From Pontederia crassipes (taxonomy: Eukaryota; Streptophyta; Magnoliopsida; Commelinales; Pontederiaceae), in the NCBI GenBank assembly GCA_030549335.1, contig CM060190.1, positions 66,354,118 through 66,418,117 on the forward strand: DNA of 64,000 nt, in the 5' to 3' direction. Shown here piece after piece: positions 44,293 to 54,239 of this stretch. Every line of letters starts with the position of its first letter. Positions within the stretch are counted from its first letter, which is position 1. Position numbers and translations under genes: made by a program. The notes under the pieces were generated by a model that worked only from the letters and a program-made list of their open reading frames with translations, was not told the origin of the DNA and made no database searches.

Positions 44293-45560
44293 GTATTTCC
44301 ATTTTTTATTTTTTATTTATTATAACATTTCCTAAATTATAACGTGTTCCTAGATTGAGAATGGAGACTAGTATTTCTGAGAGACAATTTGGGTTCATGC
44401 CAGGAAGATCCACTACAGAGGCGATTTATTTACTAAGGGGGATGATGGAGAAGTATCGAAGTAGGAGAAGAAATTTACATATGACTTTCATTGACTTAGA
44501 GAAGACGTATGATCGGATACCAAGGGATGTACTTTGGAAAGCCTTGCAAAAGAAGAGGGTGAATGTTGCCTACATTAAGGTAATACAAGATATGTACGAT
44601 GGGACATTGACTAGGATTAGGACACCCGAAGGTGAGACAAATGAATTTCCTATAGGAATTGGCCTACATCAAGGATCAGCTTTAAGCCCGTATCTATTTA
44701 ACTTAGTTATCGATGCTATAACCGAGAGTATCACAGAGGAGGTACCTAAGTGCATGCTATTTGCGGATGATATAGTACTTTTAGCGGATTCAAGAGAAGA
44801 GATTAATAGAAAATTGGAAATATGGAGAAATACGTTGGAGTCAAAGGATTTTCGTTTAAGTAGGAATAAAACAGAATATATGCATAGCAATTTCACAAAT
44901 AAACAACTTAGAGACGATTTGAAAGTTAGGCTAGGGGAGGATATAATTCCTCAAGTGACAAAGTTTAAATATTTAGGATCAATTGTAAGACAAGATGACG
45001 AGATTGATAACGATGTTAATCATAGAATTCAAGCTGGTTGGTGTAAGTGGAGGAAAGCCACTGGAGTTCTTTGTGATAGAAAAGTACCCAATAAAGTTAA
45101 AGGAAAATTCTATCGTACTGCTATAAGGCCAGCAGTGTTATATGGTAGTGAATGTTGGGCTATGAAGGGACAACATGAACGTAAAGTGGGGATAGCCGAA
45201 ATGAGAATGTTGAGATGGATGTGTGGTCATACAAGATTAGATAAGATTAGGAATGACCATATACGTGAACGAGTAAGAGTGACTCCTATTAGTGAGAAAA
45301 TGATAGAGAATCGTTTGAGATGGTTTGGTCATGTTCAGAGAAGACCATTAGATGCGCCAGTAAAAAGAGTAGATCAAATAATCTGGAGTCTGATTAAAAG
45401 AGGGAGAGGGAGGCCAAGGCGGACACTTGGCGAACTAATAGAGCAAGATCTATTGGTGAATAATATACCGAAAGGTTTGGTTACTAATAGAGCGGAATGG
45501 CGTCGTATGATCCATGTAGCCGACCCCACCTAGTGGGATAAGACTTTGTTGTTGTTGTTG
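44293..45560 (+). mobile_element. 5'-truncated RTE-type LINE with 17-bp TSD
   Basis: The exact repeat tatttattaaatgatta lies at 44276-44292 and 45561-45577. The element ends in the short tandem tail (TTG)n at 45547-45560, characteristic of RTE-clade LINEs. The endonuclease half is missing. The first 60 bases (44293-44352) look like rearranged copies of the flank just upstream. Confidence 0.9.
44355..45533 (+). pseudogene. RTE LINE reverse transcriptase, C-terminal 392 residues
   Basis: The frame is open to a natural stop near the 3' tail. It shows the RT motifs FGFMPGRSTTEAIYLLR, motif A FIDLEKTYDRIPRDVLW, GLHQGSALSPYLFNLV, and the catalytic MLFADDIVLLADS. Then come the RTE-typical C-terminal MLRWMCGHTR and RLRWFGHVQRRP. 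The upstream apurinic endonuclease domain and the start of RT are absent. Every key RT residue seen is intact, so the copy is young but dead by truncation. Confidence 0.92.
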
Positions 45561-45577
45561 TATTTATTAAATGATTA

Positions 45578-46040
45578 AAATACTCTCATAATCTATTTTG
45601 ATGTTTTAAAAAATATAATTAAAAATATAAAATATAAAAAAGGACTCCCCTCTCCTTTGTACCGGACGAGGCCGGCAAGTCTGTCCCCAAAAAATAACAT
45701 GTATAAATGATTATCATCTTAAGATGTACATTCAGTAATAAGATTCTATTTGCCAAGAACATCTAATTAATAGGTATCAAGTAAAGAAAAAAGGACATAC
45801 TGTCATTTTATCATATTTCCGGCCTTCTACTCAAGTACATGTGCACATAACCAAGAGACTCCAGATCATTTATCCTACTTCGTTCTGCAGTCAAATGAAT
45901 AAGAGATAACATAGGCTTACAGCAGGAACATATTTTTTTTTTAGAAAACACGAACATAAATTGATGACAAAAAACTTAGTTAGCCATGATACATAACAAC
46001 TCTCGGATAAGTATTGACACTGCACTAAAGTGTTGTTCCC
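45578..46040. other. intergenic, nothing recognised
   Basis: AT-rich sequence flanking the LINE and the MITE. Confidence 0.5.
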
Positions 46041-46043
46041 ATT

Positions 46044-46302
46044 GGCAGCGTTTGGATTGGACTTTGCGGGCAGAACTTCTGCAAATTCGGCCAAACACGA
46101 ACGACTTACGTTCCGGTCAACGAGTGAGTTCAGCAAAAAAAAGTTCCTGCACCGCGCGAGAACTTGCAAGCAGAAGGCTGAACAAAATGAAAGTTCTGTC
46201 CGGCACTAGAACTTCGTCCAAACAGAAGGCTAAACAAAAACTTCTCGTCGACAAAGTTTCGAAAACTTACTGGAACTTCAGTTTTTCAATTCAAACACAG
46301 CC
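46044..46302. mobile_element. Tourist/Harbinger-like MITE
   Basis: The ends are ggcagcgtttggattgg and, inverted on the right, ggctgtgtttgaattg. This is the GGC..GTTTG wording of PIF/Harbinger MITEs, with a 3-bp repeat att on each side (46041-46043, 46303-46305). The interior repeats gaacttc-type words in both orientations. It has 259 bp and is non-coding. Confidence 0.6.
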
Positions 46303-46305
46303 ATT

Positions 46306-46920
46306 AGGTTCTTCTTCTCTCTATACATGAAGATATGTTTCACTTATAATGCTGCAGTATTACAACAGTAGGACAAAGGTTAATAAACAGAACTAAAGAA
46401 TTCAACAATATTCAGAATAAGCTTACTAGTATTTAATGTTATAGATAAGCAAATATTTATGTTTCCTTTTACCTTTAAGACGAACACAGATACAGTCAGA
46501 AAAAGAGTTTGATGAGAGTTTCTTTTTTTCAGGGTTAGTTTGATGTGAGTTGAGAGAACTTGGAGTTCTGAGATTAAACCAGTCATGCAGAAAATCTATT
46601 GGCAGTAGAAAATATATTGCCAAAGATTTCAGATAAAGTTTTTAGTTTAAATTTTACATTTGTTGCTGTTAAAGCATCTATCAATGATTCCAAAATCTCC
46701 CAAAAAAACAAAAATCAATGATTCCAAAAGTTTAAATTTTTAGGAAGAGAGTAATATCTATATTTTGTATTCTGAACATTTTGCTTCCCATGTGGGATGC
46801 TGAAACATTTGATTTAGCCCACATGCACCATATCGAACTTCTGAGTAAGAATATTAATCATAATCCACTCTTGGGATTCACCATGTACCATATCTAACAT
46901 ATTGCGCCTTAAATAACTAG
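46306..46920. other. intergenic, nothing recognised
   Basis: Only AT-rich sequence with short spurious frames is seen. Confidence 0.5.
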
Positions 46921-46924
46921 GTAA

Positions 46925-47911
46925 CTTTCATCTCCGGCCCCTGCCGACGTCGCCACCTCCTCTCCTCCGGCAGCCCCTCCCGACGACGCCAGCTCTCCAT
47001 CTCTGGTAGTCCCTAATGGTGGCGCCAATCTCTCGCTTCTTGCCTCGTCACGAGCACCGCTATGCGGTCAAGGTCACAACAGTTGAACAACGGCTGGACT
47101 GCCATATCTTGCTCCAGATCCAGCTTCCTGCCGGCAACGCACTGTTTTAGATGCCTCGGTAAGGGCCACCTTGCGCGATCATGTTCGGCTCCTGTCTGTT
47201 GTCTCCACTGTGGAGAGGAGGGTCATCGCAGGGCTTCCTGTCCTCACTTTTGCAGGAAGGAGCCAAGCACGCAGCCTGTGAGCTCATCACCAGAGGTGAG
47301 GAACCTGGCTCTCACTACAGTCGCAACTTGCAATCCCCATGGTCACCGACTTTACAGCGGAATGTAGACTTCCTGCGCGCATGTCTCGTCGGCGAACCCG
47401 GCGGCAGTCCACCAGATCTGTCTGTTCTGTGCTCAGCGATCGTTATGACCATCAGGGCCACCCCGCTATTCCACCTAAGTTGTATTACTTCGGTGCTCTG
47501 GTTTCTCGCCCCTGGATTCCAGCACCTGAGACCCCGTGTTCGCTGGCGTCCTTGGAGGGAGGACGATGGAGCAGTCTCCGCACCTCCGACATCCAGGTGT
47601 GTGATAGACATTCAAGGAGTCCCACTGCACCTCCTGTACCGAGGTGGCGCATGCCGCTGGTAAACCGGTGTCTATCTCCCTTCCGGTGAATGGGCTTGCC
47701 TGACCTCTCCGCTGTCTCGGCTGAGGTGGAGCTGCAGCCGGGCATTCGCTTCCCATCGACTATCGTCTTTAGCGTGGGCGCCGGCAGGTTCCTTCTTCGG
47801 TTCGGCATCATGGGACTGCTGGCTCATGAGCGGATGCTATCGTTGCTCGGAGTCCGACGTCGGCAGGGGCGTCTGCAACCGCACCGCCAGTGGGAGCCAG
47901 AAAAAAATTGA
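46925..47911 (+). pseudogene. LINE ORF1/gag-like fragment with two CCHC zinc knuckles
   Basis: The frame at 47062-47367 contains two tandem CCHC knuckles, CFRCLGKGHLARSC and CLHCGEEGHRRASC, as in ORF1 of plant L1 LINEs or a retroelement gag. Continuation downstream requires frame changes (47181-47663 and others), so the gene is broken. The block is much richer in GC than its flanks. It may belong with the RT-end fragment at 48241-48845, with the central reverse transcriptase lost. Confidence 0.6.
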
Positions 47912-47962
47912 GTGGGTTCACTATCAAAATATATCATGATAAAATAATTAGCAATATGTTCT

Positions 47963-48063
47963 TGTCGAATCCCATGAACATGGATCAACGAAGAGCGGAA
48001 TGGCGTCGTATGATCCATGTAGCCGACCCCACCTAGTGGGATAAGGCTTTGTTGTTGTTGTAT
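47963..48063 (+). mobile_element. SINE-like/RTE tail fragment, copy 4
   Basis: It holds only the end of the shared 5' module (cttgtcgaatcccatgaaca, ending atcaacgaa) joined to the LINE tail at gagcggaatggcgtcg, then gttgttgttgt. It is truncated at the 5' end, and no convincing TSD was found. Confidence 0.75.
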
Positions 48064-48240
48064 ATTCTAATTAAACTTTATTGGAGATTTTTTTAAGTGT
48101 TTTTTCAGTGACATAATTAATTGCAAAATATTTATATTAAATTAAAAATTAATTTAATAAATTTAAATAACAAAACTAAAAATGTTAGTGTATAGTAAAT
48201 ATGTTAAAATTAGGTGGACTTGAGTCTCAGACTCCTTTTT

Positions 48241-48845
48241 AGCTAGCAGCATTTACTTTTGCGTTTTTCCTGCATCTTCATCCTCTGACGAGCTCAGGGC
48301 GGACTGTAGACTTATATGACGCTCTCGGGTGCCATTGAAAATCAAGATTTTCGCTTGACTCTTGCGGTGTGACAGCCTCCCCATCAGAGTTTACAAATCG
48401 AGATGGACGCCCCATGCAGATACTTGCTACCCCTTATGTGGTGAGGTTGACGAGGACATTGATCATTTTTTCAAGGTAGATGGGTACATGGGCCACGTTG
48501 GCCACCCCCTTCTAAGGCTGACACATTTTGGACGGCACTCCGTGATCGGGCTAGACAGCGGCTGATGTGGCGACTTGAGTCCTTTTTGGTTGGTATCTGG
48601 ACCATTTGGCTTTAGCGTATTCAGATTATTTTTTGTAGGGAGCAGGGGCTCATTGATAGTATTGTATTTCATGCGTCTTTGCTTCTCCGGAAGTGGGTGC
48701 TTAGCCCTTGTACATCCCTCCCTTGTTGGCACTCTCCTCTTGTGAACCTATTTTTGTACATGACGTTAGATCTTACAGTTATATACACATCTGGGTGACA
48801 AACACAAGTTCTAGGAGTCATCCTTTCCTTTCTCAAAAAAAAACA
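48241..48845 (+). pseudogene. L1-type LINE ORF2 C-terminus (zf-RVT region) and 3' tail
   Basis: Fragments in different frames give RCDSLPIRVYKSRWTPHADT, CYPLCGEVDEDIDHFF (the zinc-binding zf-RVT module that ends plant L1 ORF2) and LESFLVGIWTIWL. A poly(A) run follows at about 48837-48845. Several frame breaks are present. Confidence 0.65.
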
Positions 48846-49159
48846 TCGAGTTCGTGTGGAATGTCGGTGTTTATTGCAACAAATTGTTATATCTGATGTC
48901 GCAAATAAATGCATTAAAAATCAAATCATTTCCTGTGTTTTTGAAAAGGTTATGATCTGTTCATCATGAGCAACAAGTCAGACCTCAAACAAATCAAACT
49001 GTGCATACCCCTTTAACCAATTAAAGCATTATGAGCTTGCTATGAAGGCAAGGCCCAGCACATTGATGTCTCCAAACTTGCCTCCTGCAAAGTTAACCCA
49101 TTAGAAGTTGTTTCAAGCATTTCAAGATCGAGAGGTCCTAGAAGAAATGTCAGTAAAAA
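48846..49159. other. short intergenic stretch
   Basis: No gene is recognised. A minus-strand splice-acceptor-like site with a short open end (49084 down to about 49030) is discussed under findings. Confidence 0.4.
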
Positions 49160-49755
49160 AAGTACAACTAAAACTCACTAAGAACTCCAGACCATAATAT
49201 GGAGTACCCATAGGAGTAACCTACAGAGAATCCATCAACAAGAGGTCTTTCTGTGTGCTATGCGCCATAGAGGAGGAGGATGCCACACATCTGTTTTATG
49301 GGTGCACGGTGGCTCAGGATGTGTGGAGACGGACACATCTCATGGGCGTCTCCCTATCCTGGGGGAGGCTTTCTAGCAGTCACTTGGAGCCCTCAGAGGT
49401 AGGAGCCACCACAGCTCGAGATTATAGGTGACGATTTTTTGGCGAGCACGTGAGCCATTTGGCTTCAACATAACTGCGCTATTTTTTTGTGGTGAAAAAT
49501 GTCATGTTGAGAACATTGTCCATCATATTTCCTTTCTTACATGAGAGTGGGGATTTGGGTAGCCACCTCACGTAGTTTTCTCCTTCTTTGGCTCTCAATG
49601 TAGAGCCACACTTGTACATATAATCATTAATAGTAATACATACATAGATGGTGTCACAATTGAAAATCATTCTTTCTTCTCACATATAATCATTAATAGT
49701 AATATATACATGGATGTTGTCACAATTGGCAATCATCCTTTCTTCTCTCAAAAAG
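49160..49755 (+). pseudogene. second L1-type LINE ORF2 C-terminus and 3' tail
   Basis: Plus-strand coding text FCVLCAIEEEDATHLFYGCT and VAQDVWRR is again the zf-RVT module. The 3' tail region contains a 66-bp tandem duplication and ends tcttctctcaaaaag. Confidence 0.62.
49616..49747 (+). repeat. 66-bp tandem duplication in a LINE 3' tail
   Basis: The units at 49616-49681 and 49682-49747 both start acatataatcattaatagta and end tcttctc, with a handful of differences. Confidence 0.85.
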
Positions 49756-50692
49756 CAAGAGGTCTTTTCTCTAAAGAAACTCTAGAATGATCATAGGACC
49801 TATGTTGTTACCAACTTGCCACATAAGAAGTTTTCCTTTTTCCCATAAAAAGTTTCCATGTATGAAATAGAATGAAATCACGCAGCTGCAGAAGTAGCAA
49901 TTTATAAAGTGTGTAACATTTACATGAATACCCACAAACATACACAGTATACAGAGCTGGGTTTCAAACACAAGCAATTTCGGCAGAAGATGTAAAGATT
50001 GATATTGACATTACTTAAAAACAATTATCCCTCATAAATTCTTCTGTCTCTGTGCCTACTTAAGAAGTGATCAGAATAATGTTGTTTTTCTGTCCATACT
50101 AGGTATTTTAAGGGAGTCATTGTGCATTTCATAGTTCAGAAATAACAGAGCTGAAAGGAAAACATTGTTTTTATAGTGGACATGAGTCATATTTGTATGT
50201 AACTAAAAATATATATCTGTATGTAACTTACAAAATGGCTTCTGGGTGCGAACATTCTAATTGCGCAAGTTGTCATCTTGAAAGGAGGCACCATCAATCT
50301 GAAACATATTAGTTTACTGGAATCTCAAGACCAATCTATCAGAAAAATGGATACATAGTCCAACATATGCATGCAAATCCAATGCTGTATCCAGCAAACC
50401 CCAAAGATTCACCTGGTAAGAAGTTGCAGTGCCAAGGACAGTGAGAGCAATCCAAGAAAGATAGTGATGGACATAGCCATCTTCTTCTCTGTAATTTTCC
50501 TTCCAAAAGAAACAGTAATTGTCTCAATATCAAAGTGGAAACCAGTGCAAAAGTTGACGTATAAGATGAACTTGTGCTCAACCTGTTCAAATAACTCCGG
50601 TCAGGTTCTTAGTTTCCATTGAAAAAGAGGTCCTTCCTTTGAAGCAACATTCAGTATATACACATGGGTGAACCAAGAGCATCTGATGGATG
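49756..50692. other. downstream region of the PPR gene
   Basis: This is minus-strand 3' flank of the PPR gene. Two stretches, 50413-50582 and 50232-50298 (minus), are bounded by AG and GT like exons and may be spliced 3' UTR segments. No protein family is recognised. Confidence 0.4.
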
Positions 50693-53600
50693 CTAATGCA
50701 TTAGCATATGTTGTGAAAGTAAATCAACATCATTAAGATGGTCATCTTTCATTTCTCGAGTCAAATATTTCAAAATTTCATAGATGTCAAGTGTGTTTGG
50801 CTGAAACTTGTCCCCTGCAACAAACAACTCTGTTTTCTTTCCTACAGTGATCCAACTACAACCAGGTGACTTCCTCACTCCTTTCTCCCTCATTATTGTT
50901 CTCATTGTTCTAGACCCATGCCAATTTCCAGATGCAGAATACATATTACATAGTAATATGTAAGGAGAAGAACTATGGGGCTCCAATTCGATTAGCTTTT
51001 CGGCTGCTCGTTTTCCCCGTACTTCATCACTGTGCATTCTGCAAGCTGCAAGGAATGATGCCCAAATCACACCATCAGGCTTGAAAGGCAGTCCATCAAT
51101 GAACTCCTCAGCCTCCTTGAGCTTACCAGCACGTCCCAGAATATTTATCATACATGCATAATGCTCAACTCTTGGAGTTATTCCATATCTTTTAGTCATT
51201 GATTCAAAGAAACTCCAACCTTCTAACACTAGGCTTGCATGACTGCAAGCTGTAAGCACACCAAGATATGAAATCGCATCAGGATTGATTTGTGATTGCT
51301 CCATATTTTGAAACAATAAAAGTGCTTCTTCTGTGTAACCATTTTTTGCGAAGCCGACAATTAGGGAGTTCCATGTGACAATATCTTCTTTGCTCTGTGA
51401 ATCCTCAAACACTTTTGCAGAATCCCCCACCTCCCCACACTTGGAATACATATCTATCAGGCCAGAATTTGGATGTACATAGTTCCCAAATCCACTTCGC
51501 AATATGAGACCATGTACCTCTTTACCTTCTTCCAAAGCAGCTAAAACACCACAAGCTTTAAGTACACTAGAAAAGGTAGATTCGTCTGGCTTGACGTCAT
51601 AGCTGTGCATCCTCCTAAAGAAATCCAAGGCATCCTCGCTGTAACCATTTTGTGCATGTCCTGATATGATAGCAGTCCATAATATTAAGTTCCTTCCCTC
51701 AGGCATATCCAAGAAGAGTTTATTGGCATCTTCAGGTTCTTTAAATTTCAAGTACATGTGAAAAAGTGGAACTATTATAGATGAATTGTTATACAAATTA
51801 GACTTAAGCATGTGACAGTGTAGCTGCATTCCCATTAAAATTCCTGAAGGCCCAATACAAGCAGGAAGAATGATGGCATATGTGAGTTCAGAAGGCAATA
51901 TGCCTTCATTTCGAATTTGCCGAAACATGTGTAGTGCTTCACCTTCCTTCTTGTTCTGGACAAGACCAGCAATCAAAGCATTGCTTGAGACAACACTCCT
52001 CTCAGATATCCAAAAGTAAACCTTCTTTGCAGAGTCCACTTCCCCAAGCTTTGAATAAAAATCAACAAGTGAGCTTGTTACATAAATGTTTGAACCGATG
52101 CTATGTTTGACAATTAAGCAATGAATTTGCTTCCCTTTCTCCAGAGCTTGTATATTAGAACAAGCATTCACAATACTAGCAAGGGAAGTCTCATCAGGCA
52201 TCATCCCATCCACTACCATTCTATGGAACAAACCCAATGCTTCCTCGTCATGTTTACTGTGAACAAACCCAACCATGATTGCGTTCCATGAAACGATGTC
52301 CTTGTAGTGTATAAGCTCAAATTGCTCTTTTGCATCACTCAGTTCTCCACACTTCGCATACATATTGACAATGGCATTCCCTACGAATATGTCCTCATCG
52401 AAATTGCTTTTTATGATGACAGAATGTAACTGCTTACCCAGTCCAACATTTTCAAAGAACACACAAGCACCAAACACACTAACAAAAGTGAATTCATCTG
52501 GCCTGAAAGCAAGTCTTTGCATTTCAATAAACAACCAAGTAGCTTCTTCGGCATTCCCATTCCACAAGTATCCGCCAAGCATTGCATTCCACATGACAGT
52601 ATTCCTCTCTTTAAGGAGGCCAAATATTTTCTCCGCATCTTCTATCAGACTACATTTGGCATACACATTAATCAAAGCACTTCCAACAAAAACATTCAAA
52701 TCAAGTCCTAGTCTAACTGCCACAGAATGCACTTGTTGACCCTCGTCCAGAGCAAAACAATTGGCACAAGCACTCAACAAACTTCCCAGCGTCGATTTAG
52801 TAGGCTTAACCCCTGTGCTTCTCATTTCTTTAAAGAACCCAAGAGCCTCCACCTCATGCCCATTCTGAGCATGCCCTGAAATCATTGAATTCCATGAAAG
52901 AGCATTAGGTGAGGAGATACGCCGGAACAGAGCTCTTGCATCTTCCAGCCTTCTCAAACTTAAGAAAGCAGTCATGACAATCGCATTCAAGACATCATCT
53001 GGCAAACAACCCATCTTCTCCATTTTTCCATGCAGATCCACAGCTTCGTGATACATTCCAACTTGAACATAACCAGAAATCATACTAGTCCAAGAAATCA
53101 TATCAGGGTGCACAACTCCATCAAAAACTTTGTGTGCATCGCCGGTACGATCGCACTTCATATACATGTCAATCAAAGAGGTTTCGCAGAAAGAACTCGA
53201 TTCAAAACCAGTTTTGACGACTTCACAGTGCACCTGCTTCCCAAAATTAAAGTATTTCAACCGGGAGACTGCGGAAAGAACAATAGCGAGACCAAACTGA
53301 TCCGACACTGTTCCGCTGCACCGCATTGATCGGAAGGTCTGTAGAACCTCCCACAGCATCCCGTTCCGCGAATGCATAGAGAGGAGAGAGTTCCACGCAG
53401 CCCTTCGTCGCTCACCGAGGCAGTCAAACACCTTCCTGGAATAATGGACATCTCCGCATTTCGCGTACACATCAACGAGCGCGCTGCCGAGTTTCCCACG
53501 TAGCCAGAACCCGAGTCTGAGTACGCGCGCATGAAGAATTTTGCTGGCGTTCGATGTTTGTTCCCTGCGGGGCGATTCGTCAAACAGGTGTCGGGCATCG

Positions 53601-53788
53601 GAGAGGAGAGTTTGTTTGGACAGCGATATGAGAAGGTTTGTGTGGTCATGGGAGCTGACAGGAAAATTCTCATGGAGTGGCGGTGGTGTTGGAGAGGGGG
53701 TAATGAGATTTGGCGAAGCGGCAGAGGTAAAGTTGGCGACTTGGCGTCTCAGCGGCGGCCGACATTTGAGGATGACGCTGAAATGCAT
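50693..53788 (-). CDS. pentatricopeptide-repeat protein, PLS class with E/E+-type end
   Basis: This single uninterrupted frame of 1031 codons has no intron, as usual for plant PPR genes. The N-terminus (MHFSVILKCRPPLRRQ) is basic and hydroxyl-rich, fitting organelle targeting. From about residue 95 onward runs a continuous train of P, L and S repeats, shown by recurring GKQVHCEVVKTGF, LIDMYxKCG, ISWTSMISGYVQ and FRRMxxxxVKPDESTFSSVL wording. It ends in E-type motifs (VIWASFLAACRMH, YILLCNMYSASGNWHGSRTMR, KSPGCSWITV) and about 45 more residues, with no DYW deaminase domain. Known role of such proteins: site-specific recognition of organellar RNA, mostly for C-to-U editing, with a deaminase recruited in trans. 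Length and layout resemble the Arabidopsis At3g09040-type protein, but orthology was not tested. Confidence 0.93.
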   Translation of the reverse strand: MHFSVILKCRPPLRRQVANFTSAASPNLITPSPTPPPLHENFPVSSHDHTNLLISLSKQTLLSDARHLFDESPRREQTSNASKILHARVLRLGFWLRGKLGSALVDVYAKCGDVHYSRKVFDCLGERRRAAWNSLLSMHSRNGMLWEVLQTFRSMRCSGTVSDQFGLAIVLSAVSRLKYFNFGKQVHCEVVKTGFESSSFCETSLIDMYMKCDRTGDAHKVFDGVVHPDMISWTSMISGYVQVGMYHEAVDLHGKMEKMGCLPDDVLNAIVMTAFLSLRRLEDARALFRRISSPNALSWNSMISGHAQNGHEVEALGFFKEMRSTGVKPTKSTLGSLLSACANCFALDEGQQVHSVAVRLGLDLNVFVGSALINVYAKCSLIEDAEKIFGLLKERNTVMWNAMLGGYLWNGNAEEATWLFIEMQRLAFRPDEFTFVSVFGACVFFENVGLGKQLHSVIIKSNFDEDIFVGNAIVNMYAKCGELSDAKEQFELIHYKDIVSWNAIMVGFVHSKHDEEALGLFHRMVVDGMMPDETSLASIVNACSNIQALEKGKQIHCLIVKHSIGSNIYVTSSLVDFYSKLGEVDSAKKVYFWISERSVVSSNALIAGLVQNKKEGEALHMFRQIRNEGILPSELTYAIILPACIGPSGILMGMQLHCHMLKSNLYNNSSIIVPLFHMYLKFKEPEDANKLFLDMPEGRNLILWTAIISGHAQNGYSEDALDFFRRMHSYDVKPDESTFSSVLKACGVLAALEEGKEVHGLILRSGFGNYVHPNSGLIDMYSKCGEVGDSAKVFEDSQSKEDIVTWNSLIVGFAKNGYTEEALLLFQNMEQSQINPDAISYLGVLTACSHASLVLEGWSFFESMTKRYGITPRVEHYACMINILGRAGKLKEAEEFIDGLPFKPDGVIWASFLAACRMHSDEVRGKRAAEKLIELEPHSSSPYILLCNMYSASGNWHGSRTMRTIMREKGVRKSPGCSWITVGKKTELFVAGDKFQPNTLDIYEILKYLTREMKDDHLNDVDLLSQHMLMH

Positions 53789-54239
53789 ATGATTTGGACT
53801 TCACATGTTACTGTACTATCCTGTATGCCAAACAAAGCAGTGCAAACTTGCTCATCCGTTCAGCACCGCAACCCATATAAATAGACTCGAACGATTTTAT
53901 TAAATTGGTTCGACTCGATAGTTTGACTCAATTTTTAATTGTAGATAATATATATAATTATTAACGTCGAATGAGTTATTGCGACTCAAATTTGAATCAT
54001 CCAATAATACGTTATTGTAAAATCTATATGTTTTTTTATATAATTAGCAGATAAGTCAGTTTAAGAAACTAAGGTTACTTTGATAACCATATAAAATAAA
54101 ATCACTTTGGATATTGTTTAACATCTCCAATTTCTTTTTATTCAGACTTTCTTTGTTAAACATTTTTTTTATAAATGTAAAGGCATGTATCAATTTTGTA
54201 ACAAATACTTTTTCTTTTTCTGTAATCAATCATTACATT
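53789..54239. other. upstream region of the PPR gene
   Basis: About 450 AT-rich bases lie between the PPR start and a solo LTR. The promoter presumably lies here, but no clear TATA box was singled out. Confidence 0.45.

Noticed and set aside
53257..53884. Plus- and minus-strand alternative frames over the PPR N-terminus
   Set aside because: They are shadows. The 1031-codon frame has continuous PPR repeats.
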